Source: Clostridium sp. CAG:780 (lineage in GTDB: Bacteria; Bacillota; Clostridia; TANB77; CAG-508). Taken from it: a stretch of DNA of 11,692 bases. The translations under genes were made by a program, and so were the position numbers. The stretch spans positions 1 through 11,692 of the forward strand of contig HF994404.1 in NCBI GenBank assembly GCA_000434195.1. The letters run 5' to 3'. The notes below the pieces were generated by a model. It searched no databases and was not told where the DNA came from. It saw nothing but the letters and a program-made list of their open reading frames with translations. This document shows positions 1 to 5,842 of this stretch, in pieces (positions within the stretch are counted from its first letter, which is position 1; the number at the start of each line of letters is the position of its first letter).

Positions 1-1
1 T

Positions 2-415
2 TCTTTAATGACTACAATAGAAAATTGTTATAATATTCATAATATAAATGCTTCGGGAGCAGGCGGAATAATAGGATATATTATAAGAATTTATGAGACA
101 GCTACAAGTAAAATAAACATAAATAACTGTTATAACATTGGTGAAATTAGAGGAAATGTTATAGGAGAACTGGTAGGAAAGACTTATCGTATTAATCAAG
201 AAGACTTTAAAGTAAGCAATAGCTACTATATAGAAAAAAGAAATAATGCAGTTGGTCAGGGAAATGCGACTGAAACTAATGTTGAATCAAAATCACAACA
301 ATATATGAAAACTAATGAATTCGTAGAACTTTTAAATTCGAATATTGACTCAACAAACACAGACTGGAAAAAATGGAAATTAGGAACTAACGGTTATCCC
401 ACATTTATTGACTAA
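2..415 (+). CDS. C-terminal end of a GLUG-like repeat protein, 5' truncated
   Basis: The reading frame is open from the first bases of the window, so the start lies upstream and only about 137 C-terminal residues are visible. They contain degenerate repeats: a unit with NCYNI followed about 12 residues later by GGIIGYI, a second with NCYNIGEIRG and then IGELVGK, and a third beginning NSYYI. This spacing resembles the GLUG motif of large secreted or surface proteins of gut Firmicutes. The tail, with two tryptophans (WKKWK) and a closing NGYPTFID, matches the way many such proteins end. No LPXTG-type sorting signal, hydrophobic anchor or S-layer domain is present at this C-terminus, so if the protein is attached to the cell the attachment lies upstream. 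The function is unknown. The first visible ATG at position 8 is inside the repeats and is not a start. The gene ends 128 bases before rpsO and no convincing terminator separates them. Confidence 0.6.
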   Translation, partial: SLMTTIENCYNIHNINASGAGGIIGYIIRIYETATSKININNCYNIGEIRGNVIGELVGKTYRINQEDFKVSNSYYIEKRNNAVGQGNATETNVESKSQQYMKTNEFVELLNSNIDSTNTDWKKWKLGTNGYPTFID

Positions 416-421
416 TAACTA

Positions 422-450
422 TTGCTTTTTTTGCAAATATGTGGTATCAT
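422..450 (+). promoter_or_regulatory. Probable rpsO promoter (extended -10)
   Basis: TTGCTT (422-427) and TATCAT (445-450) are separated by 17 bases, and TGG stands directly before the -10 box, giving an extended -10 element. This fits a housekeeping sigma-A promoter. Transcription would start near 457 and give a leader of roughly 87 bases before rpsO. It is the only good promoter between the upstream gene and rpsO. Confidence 0.5.
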
Positions 451-468
451 AAATAATGTGTAAAAATA

Positions 469-538
469 CCTTATACTTAGTTTTAGGAAAAAACACCACT
501 AAGACTCAGTTTAAGGCTAATAAGTTATCAGGAGGTGT
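469..538 (+). promoter_or_regulatory. Foldable rpsO mRNA leader, possible S15 autoregulatory site
   Basis: By hand, 469-473 (CCTTA) can pair with 512-516 (TAAGG). This encloses a hairpin whose 6-bp stem pairs 476-481 with 498-503, leaving a 16-base loop. The loop bases 493-497 (ACACC) are complementary to 534-538 (GGTGT), which overlap the ribosome binding site, so an H-type pseudoknot is geometrically possible. An alternative pairing of 470-474 with 520-524 also exists. In E. coli, S15 represses its own translation through a pseudoknot at its ribosome binding site, and structured S15 leaders are known from several bacterial groups. Assigning this leader to that role is inference, because no S15-binding motif was proved here. 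Confidence 0.35.
530..536 (+). promoter_or_regulatory. rpsO ribosome binding site
   Basis: AGGAGGT lies seven bases before the ATG at 544 and is a near-perfect Shine-Dalgarno sequence. Its 3' part can pair with the loop of the upstream leader hairpin, so access to it may be regulated. Confidence 0.8.
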
Positions 539-543
539 AAAAA

Positions 544-807
544 ATGACAAAGGAAAGAAAACAAGAAATCATCGAGACATATAGAAGAGATGAAAAAGAC
601 ACTGGTTCTCCAGAAGTTCAAATAGCTCTTTTAACAGAAAGAATCAATGATTTAACAGAACACTTGAAAACACATAAAAAAGACAATCATTCAAGAAGAG
701 GTCTTTTACAAATGGTTGGTGCAAGAAGAAGCTTGTTAAATTACCTAGTAAAGAAAGATGTTCAAAGATATAGAGACATCGTTGAAAAATTAGGACTAAG
801 AAAATAA
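544..807 (+). CDS. rpsO: 30S ribosomal protein S15
   Basis: Encodes an 87-residue protein of normal S15 length. S15 is a primary binder of 16S rRNA in the central domain of the 30S subunit and helps form inter-subunit bridge B4. The family signature is clear: DTGSPEVQI near residues 19-27, then a long basic helical region with HLKTHKKDNHSRRGLL around 40-55, and the RRSLLNYL segment near 61-68. These carry the conserved His, Asp and Ser-Arg-Arg residues that contact rRNA. The start is fixed by the strong ribosome binding site at 530-536. The gene ends with tandem stops TAATAA and is followed by a moderate terminator. Its position directly upstream of pnp is the conserved bacterial order. It probably belongs to the transcription unit starting near 457, with some read-through into pnp. 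Confidence 0.97.
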   Translation: MTKERKQEIIETYRRDEKDTGSPEVQIALLTERINDLTEHLKTHKKDNHSRRGLLQMVGARRSLLNYLVKKDVQRYRDIVEKLGLRK

Positions 808-815
808 TAACATTT

Positions 816-846
816 AGGGCGTTTTACAAGTTTAAAGCGCCCTTTT
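816..846 (+). terminator. Intrinsic terminator after rpsO, moderate
   Basis: AGGGCG (816-821) pairs with CGCCCT (838-843), and after a single bulged G at 837 three more A-T pairs extend the stem. The loop is about nine bases. The T-run (843-846) is only four bases and starts within the stem, so termination is probably partial, allowing some transcripts to continue into pnp. Confidence 0.65.
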
Positions 847-860
847 ACACAATAATAAAA

Positions 861-946
861 CAATACTTAAATTAGAAGTAGCTTGTATAAAATACTATAA
901 AAAAACCATAATATTTTATAGAGGTTACAATCTAATACAAGTATTG
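861..946 (+). promoter_or_regulatory. Long imperfect hairpin upstream of pnp
   Basis: The rpsO-pnp intergenic region is strongly self-complementary. CAATACTT (861-868) pairs with AAGTATTG (939-946), giving 8 bp. After a 2x2 internal loop, ATTAGA (871-876) pairs with TCTAAT (931-936), giving 6 bp. Further in, past a bulge at 877-882, 883-885 pair with 928-930, and TATAAAATA (886-894) pairs with TATTTTATA (912-920), giving 9 bp around a 17-base loop. The outer arm ends 25 bases before the pnp start. In E. coli the same intergenic region holds a hairpin cut by RNase III, which starts PNPase-dependent autoregulation. A comparable role here is inference from position and shape. Confidence 0.5.
883..912 (+). 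promoter_or_regulatory. Possible pnp promoter inside the intergenic hairpin
   Basis: TTGTAT (883-888) and CATAAT (907-912), separated by 18 bases, are acceptable -35 and -10 boxes. Transcripts starting here, near 919, would carry only the 3' arm of the 861-946 inverted repeat. Only read-through transcripts from rpsO would form the full hairpin. The whole region is AT-rich, so chance matches are likely. Confidence 0.3.
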
Positions 947-971
947 CTAAAACAAAAAAGGAGAGAAAGAT

Positions 972-3092
972 ATGTATAAAAAATTCGAAACAGAACTAGC
1001 AGGAAGACCACTTGTAGTAGAAACAGGTAAAGTAGCAGAATTAACAAACGGAAATGCCATAATTCATTATGGAGATACAGTTGTAATGGTAAACGTTACA
1101 GCTTCAAAAGAACCAAAAGAGGGAGTAGATTTCTTCCCATTATCAGTAGACTATGAAGAAAAATTATATGCAGTTGGAAAAATTCCAGGAAGCTTCCAAA
1201 AAAGAGAAGGAAAGCCAGCAGATAAAGCAATTTTAACATCAAGAGCGATTGATAGACCAATAAGACCTTTATTCCCAAAGGATTTTAGAAATGATGTATG
1301 TGTTGTAGCAACAGTATTATCAGTTGAACAAGATAATAGCCCAGAAGTATGTGCAATGATAGGTGCATCAGTAGCACTTTCGATTTCAGACATACCATTT
1401 GCAGGACCAACAGCAGCAGTAAGTGTAGGATATGTGGATAATCAAATTGTAATTAACCCAACAGTTGCACAAAGAGAGAAGAGCAGATTAAGATTAACAG
1501 TTGCAGGAACTTTAGAAAAAGTTACAATGATAGAAGCAGGAGCTGATGAGATTCCAAATGACACAATGCTTGAAGCAATAAAAGCAGGACATGAAGAAAT
1601 TAAAAAACTATGTGCATTTATAAAAGGAATTGAAGAAGAAGTAGGTAAGCCAAAATTTGAATATGTATCGTTTGCAACAAATCCAGAGGTATTTGCAGAA
1701 ATAGAGACAAACTTTAAAGAGAGAATGTATAATGACGTACAAGCTCAAGACAAAGAAGTAAGAGATGCAAATATGGAAGCATTAGCAACAGATATTCAAA
1801 ACTACTTTGTAGAAAAATATGGAGAAGAAGAAACAGAAAACAAATCAGCTGATATAGCAGCAAGTATACACGATTTAGAAAAACAATGTGTAAGAGAAAT
1901 GATACTAAAAGAGCATAAACGTCCAGATGGAAGAAAAATAGATGAAATAAGACCACTTTCTTGTGAAGTAGGTGTATTACCAAGAGTACACGGAAGTGCA
2001 ATATTCACAAGAGGACAAACACAAGTATTATCAGTAGTTACACTTGGAACAAAATCAGAAGAACAAGAACTAGATGGATTAGATGAAGAAGAATCAAAAA
2101 GATATATGCATCAATACAACTTCCCTTCATATAGCGTAGGAGAAGCAAGACCATCAAGAGGACCAGGAAGAAGAGAAATAGGACACGGAGCATTAGCGGA
2201 GAAAGCACTAGTTCCAGTAATACCATCAGAAGATGAATTCCCTTATACAATAAGAGTTGTATCAGAAGTATTATCTTCAAACGGTTCAACATCACAAGCA
2301 AGTATATGTGGAAGTACATTAGCATTAATGGATGCAGGTGTTCCAATTAAAAAGCCAGTAGCAGGAATATCAACAGGACTTGTAACATCAAAAGAAAATC
2401 CAAATGATTATATAATGCTTACAGATATTCAAGGAATAGAAGATTTCTTTGGAGATATGGATTTTAAAGTTGGTGGAACAAAGGATGGTATAACAGCAAT
2501 ACAAGTAGACATTAAAAACGATGGTTTAACATATGATATTATTAAACAAGCTTTTGAAAGAACAAAAGTAGCAAGAGATTATATATTAGACGAAATAATG
2601 TTGAAACAAATAGCAGAACCAAGAAAAGAACTATCAAAATATGCACCAAAAATAATTACAACAACAATTAATGTAGACAAAATAAAAGATGTAATCGGAC
2701 CTGGTGGAAAAATGATAAATAAAATAATAGATGCAACAGGTGTTAAAATAGATATAGAAGAAGATGGAAGAGTTTGCATTTATACAGATGATCAAGAAGC
2801 AGGAAATAGAGCTTTAAAAATGATAGAAGATATTGCAAAAGATATAGAAGTAGGAAAAATCTATGACGGAAAAGTTACTAGAATAATGAACTTCGGAGCT
2901 TTTGTTGATATTGGTGGAGGAAGAGAAGGATTACTACACATATCAAAAATCTCAAACAAAAGAGTAGAAAAAGTTGAAGACGTACTAGCTGTTGGAGATG
3001 AAGTAAGAGTAAAAGTTTATGAAATCGACAACCAAGACAGAATTAACTTAACTATGAAAGATTTAGAAGAAAACAAAGAGTCAGAAGAATAA
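972..3092 (+). CDS. pnp: Polynucleotide phosphorylase (PNPase)
   Basis: A full-length 706-residue PNPase, the phosphate-dependent 3'-to-5' exoribonuclease that releases nucleoside diphosphates and takes part in mRNA turnover. The family domains appear in order: a first RNase PH domain (about 1-145), an all-helical linker domain (about 150-300), a catalytic second RNase PH domain (about 315-550), a KH domain with the VIGPGGKMI loop at 574-582, and an S1 RNA-binding domain from about 627 to 697. The active-site segment GDMDFKVGGT starts at residue 494, with the conserved aspartates present. The arginine-rich phosphate-site region (EARPSRGPGRREIGHG) is also intact. The start has AAGGAG (958-963) eight bases upstream. 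The C-terminus is a short acidic tail. A self-complementary region precedes the gene. A glycosyltransferase gene follows after 21 bases with no terminator, so the two are probably co-transcribed. Confidence 0.97.
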   Translation: MYKKFETELAGRPLVVETGKVAELTNGNAIIHYGDTVVMVNVTASKEPKEGVDFFPLSVDYEEKLYAVGKIPGSFQKREGKPADKAILTSRAIDRPIRPLFPKDFRNDVCVVATVLSVEQDNSPEVCAMIGASVALSISDIPFAGPTAAVSVGYVDNQIVINPTVAQREKSRLRLTVAGTLEKVTMIEAGADEIPNDTMLEAIKAGHEEIKKLCAFIKGIEEEVGKPKFEYVSFATNPEVFAEIETNFKERMYNDVQAQDKEVRDANMEALATDIQNYFVEKYGEEETENKSADIAASIHDLEKQCVREMILKEHKRPDGRKIDEIRPLSCEVGVLPRVHGSAIFTRGQTQVLSVVTLGTKSEEQELDGLDEEESKRYMHQYNFPSYSVGEARPSRGPGRREIGHGALAEKALVPVIPSEDEFPYTIRVVSEVLSSNGSTSQASICGSTLALMDAGVPIKKPVAGISTGLVTSKENPNDYIMLTDIQGIEDFFGDMDFKVGGTKDGITAIQVDIKNDGLTYDIIKQAFERTKVARDYILDEIMLKQIAEPRKELSKYAPKIITTTINVDKIKDVIGPGGKMINKIIDATGVKIDIEEDGRVCIYTDDQEAGNRALKMIEDIAKDIEVGKIYDGKVTRIMNFGAFVDIGGGREGLLHISKISNKRVEKVEDVLAVGDEVRVKVYEIDNQDRINLTMKDLEENKESEE

Positions 3093-3113
3093 TCTTAAAA
3101 TGAGGAAGGAAAA

Positions 3114-4349
3114 ATGAAATATTTATATATAATACAGCAAGCAATGGTGTGGATATTAACCATATATTGGCTATATCAGCTAATTGTAAGCTTATGTTCA
3201 TTAGTTAAACTAAAAGACAAACCATTAATCGAAAATAAAAATCATAAATTCATGGCTATATTGCCAGCTCATAATGAAGAAAATGTTATTGGAAACTTGA
3301 TAGAAAGTTTGAAAAATCAAGATTATCCAAAAGAACTATTAGACATTTATGTAATAGCTGATAACTGTACAGATAATACTGCAAAGATTGCAAAAGAAGC
3401 AGGTGCGATTGTACTGGAAAGAAAAGAAGATGATCCGGCAAAGAAAACAAAAGGAGCAGCGCTTCAATGGTTCTTGAAACAAAAAATAGAAGAAGACGCT
3501 GACTATGATGCTTTCTGCGTATTTGATGCGGACAATATAGTAGACAAAAACTTCTTTAAGGCAATGAATAAAAAACTTTGTCAAGGAGAAGAAGTTGTAC
3601 AAGGATACAGAGATATTAAAAATCCAACAGACAGCTGGGTATCAGCAGGATACGCAATATTCTACTGGACAATGAATAGATTTTATCATCTAGCAAGATA
3701 TAATTTAGGCTTATCTCCATTAATAAATGGTACAGGATTTATGGTAAAATTTGATGTTGTAAAACCTACAGGATGGAACACAAAAACATTAACAGAGGAT
3801 ATAGAGTTCTCATTAAAAAGAATAATAGCAGGTAAAAAACTAGGATGGGCAACAGATGCAATAGTATATGACGAACAACCAGTTGGATTTAAACAATCAT
3901 GGTCACAAAGATCAAGATGGACAATTGGACATATACAATGTTTACACGAATATACAAAACCATTAGCAGGAGCGGTTAAAGAAAACAAAACTTTAATGAA
4001 CTTCGATGGACTTTTATATATGCTTGGAAGTATTCCGATGTTTATAATGACAATAGTGTTGGTAATATTAAACTTCGTAATGTATATATTCGGTGGAATG
4101 AGTGTAACAGACTTACTAATAAATTGCTTGAAATACATTTTCCCAACATTCTTCTTACCAATATTTGTTGGAATAATAATAATGATAATAGACAAAAAGC
4201 CAATAAAGCCTATGATTAAAGGATTGGCACTATTCCCATTATTCTTGGGTTCATGGTTATTGATAAACTTCAAATGTTTATTTATAAGAAACACAAAATG
4301 GGAAAAGATAGAACACGTAAGAGATATAAAAATAAAAGACGTAGCATAG
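3114..4349 (+). CDS. Processive family-2 membrane glycosyltransferase
   Basis: Encodes a 411-residue polytopic membrane glycosyltransferase of the cellulose synthase/poly-GlcNAc synthase-like branch of GT2. There is an N-terminal membrane segment (about 8-30), a cytoplasmic GT-A domain, and probably three C-terminal membrane segments (about 300-325, 340-360 and 366-390). Sugar-nucleotide binding is shown by PAHNEE (51-56) and ADNCTDNT (82-89). The metal-binding DAD is at 138-140, the acceptor and base motif TED at 227-229, and the processivity motif QRSRW at 265-269. All key acidic residues are present, so it should be active, probably making or extending an envelope polysaccharide or glycolipid. 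The sugar and acceptor cannot be read from the sequence. The start has GAGG (3102-3105) eight bases upstream. It appears to be the second gene of the pnp unit, which ends at the strong terminator at 4357-4394. No polysaccharide export genes adjoin it. Confidence 0.85.
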   Translation: MKYLYIIQQAMVWILTIYWLYQLIVSLCSLVKLKDKPLIENKNHKFMAILPAHNEENVIGNLIESLKNQDYPKELLDIYVIADNCTDNTAKIAKEAGAIVLERKEDDPAKKTKGAALQWFLKQKIEEDADYDAFCVFDADNIVDKNFFKAMNKKLCQGEEVVQGYRDIKNPTDSWVSAGYAIFYWTMNRFYHLARYNLGLSPLINGTGFMVKFDVVKPTGWNTKTLTEDIEFSLKRIIAGKKLGWATDAIVYDEQPVGFKQSWSQRSRWTIGHIQCLHEYTKPLAGAVKENKTLMNFDGLLYMLGSIPMFIMTIVLVILNFVMYIFGGMSVTDLLINCLKYIFPTFFLPIFVGIIIMIIDKKPIKPMIKGLALFPLFLGSWLLINFKCLFIRNTKWEKIEHVRDIKIKDVA

Positions 4350-4356
4350 ATAAATT

Positions 4357-4394
4357 GCTAACAAAATATGAAAATATTTTGTTAGCAGTTTTTT
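4357..4394 (+). terminator. Strong intrinsic terminator closing the pnp-glycosyltransferase unit
   Basis: A perfect 13-bp stem pairs 4357-4369 (GCTAACAAAATAT) with 4374-4386 around a GAAA loop. T-A and T-G pairs can extend it at the base, and six Ts follow at 4389-4394. It starts eight bases after the TAG stop at 4347-4349. It is the clearest terminator in the window. Confidence 0.92.
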
Positions 4395-4417
4395 ATGTCA
4401 TTAACAGCAAAATTCTA

Positions 4418-4446
4418 TTGCAAATTTACATAAAAGATGGTAAAAT
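4418..4446 (+). promoter_or_regulatory. Probable mtaB promoter (extended -10)
   Basis: TTGCAA (4418-4423) and TAAAAT (4441-4446) have a 17-base spacer, and TGG stands directly before the -10 box. It lies just after the strong terminator, where a new promoter is needed. Transcription would start near 4453, about 30 bases before mtaB. Confidence 0.55.
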
Positions 4447-4483
4447 ATAACAAGTAAAAAACAAAGAAAAGACGGAGAAATAA

Positions 4484-5791
4484 ATGGAAAGAACAGTAGC
4501 GTTTTATACATTAGGTTGCAAAGTAAATCAATACGAAACAAATGCAATGGAACAACAATTTATACAAAACGGTTATAAAATAGTTGAGAACACAGAAAAA
4601 GCAGATATATATGTAATAAACACTTGCACGGTAACAAATATGGCAGATAGAAAATCAAGACAAATGTTAAGACGTGTAAAAGAAATAAACCAATCTGCTG
4701 TTATTGTTGTGTGCGGATGCTATGCACAAGTGGCAAAAACAGAGCTAGAGCAGATACCAGAAGTTGATATAATACTAGGAATAAACGAAAAAAATAAAAT
4801 AGTTCAAATTGTAGAAGAATATTTAGCAAGCAAAAACAACATCATAGAAGTAGCAGATGTTTCTAAACAAAAAGAATTCTTAGATTTTGGAGATGTAACA
4901 TATACAGAAAAAAACCGAGCGGTAATTAAAGTTCAAGATGGATGCAATATGTTTTGCTCTTATTGCTTAATTCCGTATGCACGAGGAAGAATAAGAAGCA
5001 GAAAAATAGAAAATGTAGTATCAGAAATAAAAAAGATAGCAAAACAAGGAATAAAAGAAGTAGTAATAACAGGAATTCATGTAGCATCATATGGAAAAGA
5101 CTTTGAAAATGGAAATATTAGGTTGATAAATCTACTAGAAGAAATAAACAAAATAGAGGGAATAGCAAGAATTAGATTAAGTTCGTTAGAGCCAACAATA
5201 GTAGATGAAGAATTTGCACAAAGATTATCAAAACTAGAAAAAATATGTGACCATTTTCATTTATCTCTACAAAGTGGATGTGACGCAACACTAAAAAGAA
5301 TGAACAGAAAGTACACTACAGCCAGATACAAAGAGGCAACAGAAATATTAAGAAAGTTTTATCCAAACGCAAACTTTACAACAGATGTAATAGTTGGATT
5401 TCCTGGGGAAACAGACGAGGAATTTGATCAAACATATCAATTCTTGAAAGAAATAGGATTCTATAAAATGCACATTTTTAAGTATTCTCCAAGAAAGGGA
5501 ACTGTGGCAGAAAAATTACCGAATCAGGTAGATGGCAACATAAAAGAAGAAAGAAGCAAAAAGCTAATAGAACTTTCAAACAATATGCAAAACGAAAAGA
5601 ATAGTCAATATATTGGAAAAACTGTAAAAGTATTATTTGAAGAATATGAAAACGGATATTACAAAGGACATACTACTAATTATATGGTGGTAAAAGTTAA
5701 GACTAAAGAACAAGAAGGATTTATAGATAATATTAAGGACGTAGAAATTACAGAAAATGATACTCAAACAGAGGAATTAATAGGAAAATAA
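4484..5791 (+). CDS. mtaB: tRNA N6-threonylcarbamoyladenosine methylthiotransferase MtaB
   Basis: A 435-residue radical-SAM methylthiotransferase. MtaB inserts a methylthio group at C2 of t6A37 in tRNAs that read ANN codons, giving ms2t6A and stabilising codon pairing. The layout is complete. An N-terminal methylthiotransferase domain has cluster cysteines at 12, 48 and 79; C77 forms a CGC with C79. The radical-SAM core has CNMFCSYC with C154, C158 and C161. A C-terminal TRAM domain (about 370-430) should bind tRNA. The opening TLGCKVNQYET is characteristic of the MtaB branch, as opposed to MiaB or RimO. The region around 290-350, with LKRMNRK and VGFPGET, is shared with the RimO encoded at the other end of the window. 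CGGAG (4473-4477) lies six bases before the ATG. It is probably transcribed alone, since promoters lie on both sides. Confidence 0.93.
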   Translation: MERTVAFYTLGCKVNQYETNAMEQQFIQNGYKIVENTEKADIYVINTCTVTNMADRKSRQMLRRVKEINQSAVIVVCGCYAQVAKTELEQIPEVDIILGINEKNKIVQIVEEYLASKNNIIEVADVSKQKEFLDFGDVTYTEKNRAVIKVQDGCNMFCSYCLIPYARGRIRSRKIENVVSEIKKIAKQGIKEVVITGIHVASYGKDFENGNIRLINLLEEINKIEGIARIRLSSLEPTIVDEEFAQRLSKLEKICDHFHLSLQSGCDATLKRMNRKYTTARYKEATEILRKFYPNANFTTDVIVGFPGETDEEFDQTYQFLKEIGFYKMHIFKYSPRKGTVAEKLPNQVDGNIKEERSKKLIELSNNMQNEKNSQYIGKTVKVLFEEYENGYYKGHTTNYMVVKVKTKEQEGFIDNIKDVEITENDTQTEELIGK

Positions 5792-5819
5792 TTGACAAAA
5801 ATATAATAGATGATAAAAT
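5792..5819 (+). promoter_or_regulatory. alaS promoter
   Basis: A perfect TTGACA (5792-5797) begins one base after the mtaB stop codon. A 16-base spacer leads to TAAAAT (5814-5819), preceded by TGA as an extended -10. Transcription would start near 5826. This makes the in-frame ATG at 5810 unusable and supports the alaS start at 5843. The resulting leader is only about 17 bases, so there is no room for a T-box element. Confidence 0.7.
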
Positions 5820-5842
5820 TATACATGAAAGAGGGAAAGATT

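Noticed and set aside
422..436. TTGC-T7-GCAA inverted repeat as a terminator of the first gene
   Set aside because: The stem is only four base pairs and the Ts are in the loop, not after the stem; the sequence is better explained as the -35 region of the rpsO promoter.
3686..4294. A 202-codon minus-strand reading frame opposite the glycosyltransferase gene
   Set aside because: It is a mirror of the strongly A-rich coding strand; its product is Ile/Asn/Pro-rich with no recognisable motif, and the sense gene has clear family motifs.
4253..4450. A 65-codon + strand reading frame overlapping the end of the glycosyltransferase gene and its terminator
   Set aside because: It lies in another frame over the conserved coding sequence, runs through the terminator hairpin, has no ribosome binding site and gives a low-complexity Lys/Ile-rich product.
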